Source: Planctomycetales bacterium (lineage in GTDB: Bacteria; Planctomycetota; Planctomycetia; Planctomycetales; Planctomycetaceae). From it: DNA of 41,165 nucleotides. A program made the translations under genes and the position numbers. Under the pieces are notes generated by a model that ran no database searches, had not been told where the DNA came from, and was given only the letters and a program-made list of their open reading frames with translations. This document shows positions 31,619 through 39,128 of this stretch, piece after piece. Location: contig JACRIH010000555.1 in NCBI GenBank assembly GCA_016235885.1, positions 1 through 41,165 on the forward strand, in the 5' to 3' direction. Numbering within the stretch: the first letter of the stretch is position 1; every line of letters begins with the position of its first letter.

Positions 31619-33625
31619 ATGCGAAATGCAGAATGTGGTCTGTGCGAACGACGGTGGATCTCGATCGGCTGCCGATGGGCCTTGCCGGTCGTGATGGCGC
31701 TGGCAGTCGGCTCGCTTCCATTCGGATCGGCCAGCGGCGCGGCGGCCAAAGCGAAGGTCAAGGCGGCGGATGACGAAGACGATCCGCCGAAGGAGGCGCA
31801 GAAGACGTCGTTCGTTGGCGACTACATCCGCATCTCCGGGATGCACGCCATTGCGATCGAAGGAGTCGGGTTGGTGTCGGGATTGAATGGCACGGGAGGC
31901 GACACCGCGCCCTCGCGTTACCGCACCATGCTTGTGGACGAGATGCAAAAGAACGGCGTCAAGCATCCGAACACGATTCTCCGCGATTCTCCGAACTACG
32001 CGCTGGTGCTGATTCGCGCCGCGTTGCCTCCGGTCGTCCGCCGGGGCGACACGTTTGATGTGGAAGTCGTGTTGCCCGAGAACACCTCGGCCACCAGCCT
32101 CAACGGAGGGTATTTGTTGCCAAGTCGACTGGCCGAGCAGGCGTTCCTGCCGGGCAAGGGGGTGACCAAGGGTCACGAGTTCGCGATCGCCAAGGGACCG
32201 CTCTTGCTGTCGCTTCAGGAGAGTGGCAGTGTGACCCAGGCGGCCGGGCAGCGGCGGGCGAAGATTCTCGGCGGCGGAGCGTTTCTCGGTGACGGCCTGA
32301 ATCACAAGGACCGCAACCTCACGATCTATTTGCTCAACGAGTTCCGCGATGTGCGCAACACCAAGCGCGTGGCCGAACGGATCGGGCAGCGATTTCACCA
32401 CTACGAACACGGCATCAAGCAGGCGATGGCCACGGCGCACACCGATCAGAAAGTGGAACTGAAGGTCCACCCGCGCTATCGGAGCAATTACCTGCGGTAC
32501 GTCGAAGTCATCCGCCGGATCGCATTCAAGGAAAACGCCGTCGAAGAGCGGATGCGAATGGAGAAGCTCAAGGTTTCGCTGTTGATCCCGACTCAGGCGT
32601 CCGACTCGGCGCTGCAACTCGAAGCGATCGGCACGTCCACCATCCCGATCCTCAAGGAAGGCTTGAAAAGCCGCAGCGCCGAAGTGCGGTTCTATTCGGC
32701 AGACGCACTGGCGTACCTCGGCGACGATTCCGGCGCGAAGGAACTGGGCGAGGCTGCGAAGAACGAACCCGCGTTCCGCGTGTTTGCTTTGGCGGCATTG
32801 GCCGACTTGAACGAAGCGGTCTCGAATACCGTGCTGCGCGACCTGATGAACACCAACAGCGCGGAACTTCGCTACGGCGCGTTTCGGTCGCTGTGGACGA
32901 TGGACAAAGCCGACCCGTTCCTGCGCGGCGAGCGAATCAACGACCAGTTCAACCTGCACGTGCTGCGAACGGAAGGCGACCCGCTGGTGCATCTCACGCG
33001 GCACCGTGTCCCCGAGGTTGTGCTGTTCGGTCCGGACCAGGAACTCCAGACGCCCGTCGCTCTGTCTGCCGGACGACACATCGTCGTCAGCGCTCCGCAG
33101 GGGAGCGACATCATCACCGTCAGCCGCTTTGAACCGAACCAGCCGGACCAGAAGAAGGCCACTTCGCGGCGGGTGGGAGACGTCATTCGAGCGATCGGTG
33201 AACTCGGAGCCTCGTACCCGGATGCGGCTCAAATGCTGACACAGGCCGAACGGCAGGGCAACTTGAATTCGCGTCTCGAAATCGACGCGCTGCCACAAGC
33301 CGGCCGCGTTTACTACCGGCCGCCGGAAGACATCCCGAACCAGGTCAGCACCGAGAAAACGAAAGTCCGCGTCGGGAAAGCGTCCATGCTCCCCAACCTG
33401 TTCCCGTCGGTGAAGGATGACAAGCCGGTAGACGATGCCGACGGAACGGACTCTCCAGACGCAAACGAGGCATCCCGTCGCAGCAGTAAGGACAAGGATA
33501 CGGCGGGGCAAGCCAGCGTCGCCGACGAAACGGAAGAGACGACCAAGTCTGCCAGCCGGTTCAAGGATTGGTTTAAGAATCCGTTCAAACGGCCTGGCGC
33601 GGGACTGCCGCCGCAGTCGGAGTAA
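31619..33625 (+). CDS. FlgI-like (P-ring) protein with internal HEAT-like segment
   Basis: The 668-aa exported protein has a signal-like N-terminus (RWALPVVMALAVGSLPFGSASGA). Residues about 67-265 match FlgI: DYIRISGMHAIAIEGVGLVSGLNGTGGDTAPSRYRTMLVDEMQ, SPNYALVLIRAALPPVVRRGDTFDVEV, TSLNGGYLLPSRL and ILGGGAF. HEAT-like helices follow at about 330-430 (TIPILKEGLKSRSAEVRFYSADALAYLGDDSGAKELGEAAKNEPAFRVFALAALADL). FlgI's usual end motif then appears near 518-556 (RRVGDVIRAIGELGASYPDAAQMLTQAERQGNLNSRLEI). In flagella FlgI forms the P-ring; no flagellar genes are in view. A charged, disordered tail ends the protein. A GTG 12 codons upstream is an alternative start. Confidence 0.85.
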   Translation: MRNAECGLCERRWISIGCRWALPVVMALAVGSLPFGSASGAAAKAKVKAADDEDDPPKEAQKTSFVGDYIRISGMHAIAIEGVGLVSGLNGTGGDTAPSRYRTMLVDEMQKNGVKHPNTILRDSPNYALVLIRAALPPVVRRGDTFDVEVVLPENTSATSLNGGYLLPSRLAEQAFLPGKGVTKGHEFAIAKGPLLLSLQESGSVTQAAGQRRAKILGGGAFLGDGLNHKDRNLTIYLLNEFRDVRNTKRVAERIGQRFHHYEHGIKQAMATAHTDQKVELKVHPRYRSNYLRYVEVIRRIAFKENAVEERMRMEKLKVSLLIPTQASDSALQLEAIGTSTIPILKEGLKSRSAEVRFYSADALAYLGDDSGAKELGEAAKNEPAFRVFALAALADLNEAVSNTVLRDLMNTNSAELRYGAFRSLWTMDKADPFLRGERINDQFNLHVLRTEGDPLVHLTRHRVPEVVLFGPDQELQTPVALSAGRHIVVSAPQGSDIITVSRFEPNQPDQKKATSRRVGDVIRAIGELGASYPDAAQMLTQAERQGNLNSRLEIDALPQAGRVYYRPPEDIPNQVSTEKTKVRVGKASMLPNLFPSVKDDKPVDDADGTDSPDANEASRRSSKDKDTAGQASVADETEETTKSASRFKDWFKNPFKRPGAGLPPQSE

Positions 33626-33679
33626 CGCCGGATCACGATCCACCATCCACCATCCACGACCCACGATTCACGTCCCTTC

Positions 33680-36600
33680 ATGCTCAAATCCCTCGAACTC
33701 TTTGGCTTCAAGAGCTTCGCCGACCGGACGCGATTTGATTTCGCGCCCGGAATTACGTGCGTTGTTGGGCCTAATGGGAGCGGGAAGAGCAACGTGGTGG
33801 ACTCGATCAAGTGGATTCTTGGCGATCAGAGTCCGAAGAGCCTGCGCGGGAAAGAAATGACGGATGTCATTTTCAATGGCTCGGCGACACGCAAGCCGGC
33901 GGGATTTTCGGAGGCGACGCTGACGTTCGACAACGCGAAACGGATCCTCGCCGTCGATGCCAACGAAGTGCAGGTCGGTCGGCGGCTGTATCGCAGTGGC
34001 GAAGCGGAGTACCTCATCAATCGCGTCCCCGCGCGGCTGAAGGACGTGAAGGATTTGTTTCTCGGCACGGGGGCCGGATCGTCGGCGTACAGCATCATCG
34101 AGCAGGGCCGCGTCGATCAGCTTCTGCAAGCGACGAACGTCAACCGCCGGGCCGTGTTCGAGGAGGCGGCCGGAATCAGCCGGTTCAAAGTGAAGAAAGT
34201 CGATGCGCTCCGCAAGCTGGAGCGAGTCGGTCAGAACCTGCTGCGGCTCACCGACATCGTGACCGAAGTCGAGACGCGGCTGAACACGCTCCGCAGTCAG
34301 GCGACCAAGGCGGCTCGATACCGCGAACTGTCTCACGAATTGCGCGAGCTGCGTGTCGGACTGGCCGCGGACGATTACCGCGATCTCACCGCGAGCCTCA
34401 CGCAGATTGAAACCGAGCGCGAGTCGTTGCAGCACCAGGTCGAACAACTCACGGCGGCGTCTCGCGAGCTCGAATCGCGGCAGTCCGTCGTCGAAGCCGA
34501 GTTGGCCGGCGTTGAAGATCACCTCCGGCATGCCGAGCGGGCGCACGCGGAAAACCGAGAAACGATCGCCGGCCACGAGGCGACGCTGGTGCATCAGCAG
34601 GCGCGCCAGCAGGAATTAGAAGCCGAAGCGGGACGAGTCGGGCAGCAGCGGGTAGACCTGACCGCCCGAGTCGATCAAGTGGCTGACGAGCTGGAGCAAA
34701 CGGTGGACAGCTTGCAGCGCTTTGTCGAAAATCTCGCCCGACGGCAGGCCGAATTGCAGGGGAAAGACCGCGAGATTCAAGAGGTCGCGGCGCTTGTGAC
34801 GGAGGAACGGTTGCGGCTGGAGGGACACCGTGACCGCAGGTTGGACGCGGTGCGTCAGGCGTCGATCCTGCAAAACCGCGTCACCGGTTTGGAAGCGCAG
34901 GTGGCGGGACTGGCCGAGGCTCGCGACAAACTCCTGTCGCGGCGGGCACAGTTCGAACACGCGCTCACGTATTGCCGGGCCGAGTGCGGACGCCGGCAAG
35001 CTGCGGCCCAAGCCGCTCTCGAACATCTCACGTCGCTGCGCGTCGAATCCAAAACGATTCAGGATCGACGCGGTGAACTCGCCGCGCGGCTGGATGCGTT
35101 GCAGCATCTGCTCGCCGAGCTGCGCGAAAACCGCAGCGGTGCGCTGGCCAGACGAACCCTGCTGGAAGAACTCGAACGGCGGCAGGACGGGATTGGCATC
35201 GGTGTCAGGGAAATCCTCGAACGTGCCAAACAGTCGGATCTCCCCCCGTGGCGCAACATCCTCGGCAGCGTCGCCGACCTGCTCGACGTCGACCTGGACA
35301 ACGCGGCTCTGCTGGAAGTCGCCCTCGGCAACCGTTCGCAGTTGATCGTCGTGGACGATCTCCAGCCGCTGCTGGATTACGTGCAGCATGAGACGTGCGA
35401 GATTGTGGGGCGGGTGGGGTTTGTGGCGGTGGACGGAAACGAGCCGCGCAGATGGTCACCCAACAATATCGATACTCCCCTCTCCCCTTGGGGGAGAGGG
35501 GCTGGGGGTGAGGGGTCCGTGCAGTCGCGTGGGGCACCCCTCACCCCGAACCCCTCTCCCCCAAGGATAGGGGGGGACGTGTCGCGTCTTCCGACCGACC
35601 TCTCCGGCCGACCCGGTGTCGTCCAACGAGCGGACCGGCTCGTGCGGTCGGCGTCTGGCGTGCATCGACTGGCGGAGCATTTGCTGGCGGATACGTGGGT
35701 CGTGGCGTCCCTCGACATCGCCCTCGAACTGGCCGGGGGCGCGGGGAACGGGTGTCGGTTTGTCACATTGCAAGGGGAGTTGCTGGACTCGGGTGGCACG
35801 TTGTTCGTCGGGACCGTTCGCAGCGAATCGGCCCTCGTGTCGCGGAAGAGCGAGCTGCGCGGGATCAAGAACGATTTGTTGAGATTCGAGCGGCACATCA
35901 CCGACGGCGAGCGCGAGCAGGAACAGACGACGCGTGCGCTGCGCGACTTGGAATTGCAGTGGCAGCAGGTTCAGAACGACCTGGAACTTGCCAACAGTCA
36001 TCTGGCCGAACTGAAATCGGACGCCGCCAGTTTGGAAATTGAATTGGAGCGACAGACACAGCAACTCGCCGAAGTCGATTCGGAACTGGCCGGTGGCGAG
36101 GCGGGATGGCGATCGCAACACCTGGAACTGGATCACTCGCGCGAGGAGTGGAGTCGCTACGAAGAGGTGCTGGCGAGCCTGCGCGACGAGATCGAGTCCA
36201 CCGAACGGAGTATCGCGCAGAGCGAACAGGTTCAACAGCAGTTGCAAAACCAGTTCGCAGCCGAGCAGCTCGACTTGGTCAAACAGGAAGAAAGATTGTC
36301 TCACCTGCACGATTCGCGATCGCGGCTGGATTTCGAGCGCGAGCAGCGCGACCTCCACCGCGAAGAGGCCGAGCGACGGCTTCAGCAAGTGGTTTCGAAG
36401 CGGGACCAGATTGCCCAGCAGTTGACGGCGACTCGACAGGCGCTGTCGGAATTGACTTCGCGCGGAGGTGAGTTGGCGGACCGTGTCACCGCGTTGCAGA
36501 CGGAGAAGGATCGGCAGCGCGGGCTGCGGGCGGAAATTGCCGATCAGGAACTGCGGCAACGGCACCAGCTTCGGGACAACAAGGAGCGACTGCACGGACT

Positions 36601-37627
36601 GCAAATGAAGTCGAGCGAACTGCGGCTCCAACTTTCGAGCGTGGTCGAACGGTTGCAGGAAGAATTCCAAGTGGACGTCGTCGAGGCGGCGGCTTCCGGC
36701 GCGACGGCTCGCAACCGCGTCGTCCCCTCGTCGGCGGATGCGCAGGACGACGAAGCGGGACCGTCGCCGTTTTCGACGCCACCGGCACGAACTGCCGATT
36801 CGCAGGAGGCTGAACGTAGCCGTCACGCTCCGCGTGACGAGCCGAGTCAGGATTCGACGTCAACCGGCCATTCGGCTCATCACGCGGAGCGTGATGGCTA
36901 CGTTGAGTCCGTTCTTGGTTCCGTTCCGCGCGAGGTGATCGAGGAGCGGATCAATCGGATTCGGCGGAAGCTGAAGAACCTCGGGAACGTCAACTCGGAA
37001 AGCCTGCGAGAACTCGACGACTTGGAGGCGCGGTTCGCGCGGCTGAGTGCGCAGTTGCAGGATCTTGTCGCGGCCAAGGATTCGCTGGAAGAAATCGTCC
37101 GCAAGATCAACACAGAGAGCAAACGGCTGTTCATCGAGACGTTCGATCAGGTGCGGACAAACTTCCAGGAACTGTTTCGCAAACTGTTCGGCGGCGGTGA
37201 AGCAGACGTCGTGCTGGAGGATCTCGAAGACGTGCTCGATTGCGGCATTGATATCGTAGCCCGCCCGCCCGGCAAGGAGTTGCGCAGTATTTCGCTGCTG
37301 AGCGGCGGCGAGAAAACGATGACCGCGGTCGCCCTGCTGCTCGCGATTTTCAAAAGCAAACCCAGCCCGTTCTGCATCCTGGACGAAGTGGACGCGGCCC
37401 TCGATGAGGCGAACGTTCAGCGGTATCTCGGTGTCATTCAGGAATTCCAACAGTGGACGCAGTTCATCGTGATCACGCACTCGAAGCGCACGATGTCCGG
37501 CGCGGACGTGCTGTACGGCATCACAATGGAGGAGGCGGGAGTGTCCAAACGAATGTCCGTGCGATTCGACGACGTCAGCGAGAACGGCGAATTCCGCGCG
37601 TCACCAGGAGTGTCTCATGCCGCATAA
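33680..37627 (+). CDS. smc: Chromosome segregation ATPase SMC, with two in-frame repeat insertions
   Basis: The 1315-aa SMC has the N-terminal head ([21 protein letters not shown]; Walker A GPNGSGKS, residues 30-37), long coiled coils, a hinge (about 510-700; [34 protein letters not shown]), a returning coiled coil and the C-terminal head (signature LSGGEKTM at about 1207; Walker [13 protein letters not shown], Asp1235 and Glu1236). SMC organises and segregates chromosomes, usually with ScpA and ScpB. It is over 100 residues longer than typical bacterial SMC (about 1190). Two palindromic repeats are translated in frame: residues about 597-634 in the hinge and 1045-1075 in the C-terminal coil. 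Starts 54 bases after the FlgI-like gene, across a short CCACCAT-type repeat. Confidence 0.97.
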   Translation: MLKSLELFGFKSFADRTRFDFAPGITCVVGPNGSGKSNVVDSIKWILGDQSPKSLRGKEMTDVIFNGSATRKPAGFSEATLTFDNAKRILAVDANEVQVGRRLYRSGEAEYLINRVPARLKDVKDLFLGTGAGSSAYSIIEQGRVDQLLQATNVNRRAVFEEAAGISRFKVKKVDALRKLERVGQNLLRLTDIVTEVETRLNTLRSQATKAARYRELSHELRELRVGLAADDYRDLTASLTQIETERESLQHQVEQLTAASRELESRQSVVEAELAGVEDHLRHAERAHAENRETIAGHEATLVHQQARQQELEAEAGRVGQQRVDLTARVDQVADELEQTVDSLQRFVENLARRQAELQGKDREIQEVAALVTEERLRLEGHRDRRLDAVRQASILQNRVTGLEAQVAGLAEARDKLLSRRAQFEHALTYCRAECGRRQAAAQAALEHLTSLRVESKTIQDRRGELAARLDALQHLLAELRENRSGALARRTLLEELERRQDGIGIGVREILERAKQSDLPPWRNILGSVADLLDVDLDNAALLEVALGNRSQLIVVDDLQPLLDYVQHETCEIVGRVGFVAVDGNEPRRWSPNNIDTPLSPWGRGAGGEGSVQSRGAPLTPNPSPPRIGGDVSRLPTDLSGRPGVVQRADRLVRSASGVHRLAEHLLADTWVVASLDIALELAGGAGNGCRFVTLQGELLDSGGTLFVGTVRSESALVSRKSELRGIKNDLLRFERHITDGEREQEQTTRALRDLELQWQQVQNDLELANSHLAELKSDAASLEIELERQTQQLAEVDSELAGGEAGWRSQHLELDHSREEWSRYEEVLASLRDEIESTERSIAQSEQVQQQLQNQFAAEQLDLVKQEERLSHLHDSRSRLDFEREQRDLHREEAERRLQQVVSKRDQIAQQLTATRQALSELTSRGGELADRVTALQTEKDRQRGLRAEIADQELRQRHQLRDNKERLHGLQMKSSELRLQLSSVVERLQEEFQVDVVEAAASGATARNRVVPSSADAQDDEAGPSPFSTPPARTADSQEAERSRHAPRDEPSQDSTSTGHSAHHAERDGYVESVLGSVPREVIEERINRIRRKLKNLGNVNSESLRELDDLEARFARLSAQLQDLVAAKDSLEEIVRKINTESKRLFIETFDQVRTNFQELFRKLFGGGEADVVLEDLEDVLDCGIDIVARPPGKELRSISLLSGGEKTMTAVALLLAIFKSKPSPFCILDEVDAALDEANVQRYLGVIQEFQQWTQFIVITHSKRTMSGADVLYGITMEEAGVSKRMSVRFDDVSENGEFRASPGVSHAA
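35470..35582. repeat. Palindromic repeat, family B, inside smc hinge region
   Basis: Arms 35486-35516 and 35536-35566 pair at 29 of 31 positions (core CCTTGGGGGAGAGGGG / CCCCTCTCCCCCAAGG) around a 19-base loop. The C/G-rich words CCCTCTCCC and GGGTGAGGGG mark a dispersed repeat common in GC-rich bacterial genomes. The reading frame stays open and yields [13 protein letters not shown] and [13 protein letters not shown]. Confidence 0.85.
36813..36904. repeat. Large palindromic repeat, family A (copy 2), inside smc
   Basis: Arms 36813-36845 and 36872-36904 pair at 31 of 33 positions; they are nearly the same as copy 1 upstream of the FlgI-like gene, including the spacer end GGCCATTCGGCTCAT. The smc frame is preserved through it ([12 protein letters not shown]... 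to [12 protein letters not shown]). Confidence 0.9.
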
Positions 37628-38304
37628 TGCCGCACGCGGTGATCGACCGCGCCAACCAACCAGCATCCTCTGCTGAAAGTCATCCCACTCGAAAAACGCC
37701 CTGCGACTCTGCCGGTTGTGACGATTCTGCCGAACCTCGGCGTATCGTCTTGATCGGTGTCGTCGTTACGCGCCCTGATCGTGGGAAAGAACCTAAAGTC
37801 GCGCCCCCCGGCGGATCGAAACAATACCTTAGACGGTTAGAGCTGGAAAAGAACTCACGACACATCCGCAACGCGCAGTGATGCAAATGAGTTTGGATTG
37901 GCAGCTCGAAACGTCGAAGGGGGGACATGACATCTTGAAAACTTGCCACACCGCCACCGGATGGCTGCGCTCATGGCGTCCGGTCCCGCCTTCGCTGGTT
38001 CACACGAACTGCGATTCGAACATCCGCCCGAGATGTTCGTCGCGCCTGTCGTGTGATCCTTTCTTGTTGGTTTCCAGCGTCAAGTTTCCCGCGTATTTGC
38101 CAATGTGAGGCAGCAGCCCGCCGCGGCGAGAATTCGAAACGGCGGTCTACAAACCCAGAGTGGAACCCCGACCCAAGCCATGCCGGTTCGCCATCGGACC
38201 ACAGGGCCAGGACGGCCAACCAGCGTGGTAGGGGTGAGACTCCGGAGGACCCGCATTCCTCCGACGATAGCGTCGCCATAAATAACGTGATTGGAGAGCC
38301 TGCC
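37628..38304. other. 677-bp leader region upstream of the HTH-receiver gene
   Basis: No convincing gene: an open frame reading through 37453-37881 mostly overlaps the end of smc, and its remainder (ending RRLELEKNSRHIRNAQ) has no ribosome site or family match. The last 70 bases carry a stable hairpin and an AT-rich stretch (ATAAATAACGTGATTGGAGAG) ending in the ribosome site. A long untranslated leader for the regulator gene is likely. Confidence 0.5.
38243..38263 (+). promoter_or_regulatory. Hairpin in the leader of the HTH-receiver gene
   Basis: CGGAGGA-CCCGCAT-TCCTCCG gives a perfect 7-bp stem with 7-base loop, directly followed by a small hairpin (GACG-ATAG-CGTC). It lies 42 bases before the start codon and could shape translation or mRNA stability. 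The left arm contains a GGAGGA word that pairs with its complement. Function is inferred from position only. Confidence 0.4.
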
Positions 38305-38877
38305 ATGAAGACGATCTTCACTACTGGACAGGTAGCAAAGATCTGTAAAGTCGCACCCCGTACAGTCAGCAAGTGGTTCGACTCCGGCCGTCTGCGAGGA
38401 TATCGCATTCCCGGATCACAGGACCGCCGCATTCCCCGCGATCATCTGATCCGGTTCCTCAAGGAACATGGGATGCCGCTGGGAGAACTGGAAGACGAAG
38501 CCGTGGGCAAAATTTTGCTGGTCGGTGCCGAATCGTTGATTCGCTCGGCCCTCACGGACAACATGATCAGCGATCAGTTCAAACTCGACTTCGCAACGAG
38601 CGGATTCGAGGCTGGGATTCAAGCGGAATCCCTGCATCCGGATTGCGTCGTGATTGATTTCATCATGGGCCGCAACGAAGCGGTCATGATCGCCCAAAAC
38701 CTCCGCAAGAACACGCAGTACGCTGATACCGTCCTCGTGGGCCTGCTGAGCGACGAAGACAATGCGAGTGGGTTTGACCGGTCGGTCTTCAACGAGACCT
38801 TCCGCAAACCATTCGACTCCGCATTGCTCGCCGAACGGATTCGGACGCTGATCGGTCGCAAGAAGCAACTGATCTAA
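38305..38877 (+). CDS. Excisionase/MerR-type HTH joined to a degenerate receiver-like domain
   Basis: The 190-aa protein has an N-terminal HTH_17/excisionase-like domain (residues 4-56: FTTGQVAKICKVAPRTVSKWFDSGRLRGYRIPGSQDRRIPRDHLIRFLKEHG). A CheY-like region follows (about 68-187: KILLVGAESLIRSALTDNMISDQFKLDFATSGFEAGIQAESLHPDCVVIDFI... ETFRKPFDSALLAERIRTLI). The acidic pair that normally follows strand 1 is missing (VGAES instead of V-D-D); the central Asp (VVID) and the K-P of loop 5 remain. It is thus likely a phosphorylation-independent or otherwise modified receiver. Very similar proteins are widespread in planctomycetes. GGAG nine bases upstream sets the start. A strong terminator follows. 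Confidence 0.9.
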   Translation: MKTIFTTGQVAKICKVAPRTVSKWFDSGRLRGYRIPGSQDRRIPRDHLIRFLKEHGMPLGELEDEAVGKILLVGAESLIRSALTDNMISDQFKLDFATSGFEAGIQAESLHPDCVVIDFIMGRNEAVMIAQNLRKNTQYADTVLVGLLSDEDNASGFDRSVFNETFRKPFDSALLAERIRTLIGRKKQLI

Positions 38878-39003
38878 CTGAGCTGGTTTCTGTGCTTCGA
38901 TCACCGCCGGCTGCGGCAGGACGCCGCCGCTGGAATGATCGGGTGCGGAACCAACCACGTTAGTTTGGAAATTTGACCGGCTCGTGGCTGATAAGAAACC
39001 AAC

Positions 39004-39036
39004 AAAAACCCGCTCTCAAGTGAGAGCGGGTTTTTT
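39004..39036. terminator. Bidirectional rho-independent terminator
   Basis: A perfect stem (CCCGCTCTCA / TGAGAGCGGG, tight loop) is flanked by A5 on the left and T6 on the right, so it can end transcription from both sides. It separates the HTH-receiver gene (plus) from the convergent hydrolase gene (minus). Confidence 0.92.
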
Positions 39037-39078
39037 CGTTTGGGTGGCTCTCTGAGATTCGTGGAGTTTTCTCCAGAA

Positions 39079-39110
39079 CGGCTCGTCACGCGGAGCGGTG
39101 ACGGCTACGT
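39079..39110. repeat. Family A repeat, single arm (copy 3)
   Basis: One 32-base arm (CGGCTCGTCACGCGGAGC..., ending GGCTACGT) matching the right arms of copies 1 and 2. The other arm is missing. It lies just downstream of the terminator, near the end of the hydrolase gene. Confidence 0.8.
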
Positions 39111-39128
39111 ACCTCCGGATTCGCCACG

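Noticed and set aside
31529-33664. A 711-codon antisense frame over the FlgI-like gene
   Set aside because: The plus-strand frame has clear FlgI motifs; the antisense frame shows only Arg/His/Gln-rich shadow composition.
35470-36904. Insertion sequences inside smc
   Set aside because: The inserted segments are about 92-113 bases, encode no transposase and lack obvious terminal duplications; they fit non-coding palindromic repeats.
37629-37881. Possible small gene after smc (ending RRLELEKNSRHIRNAQ)
   Set aside because: The frame overlaps smc at its start, has no ribosome site at any internal ATG, and resembles nothing known; left as leader DNA.
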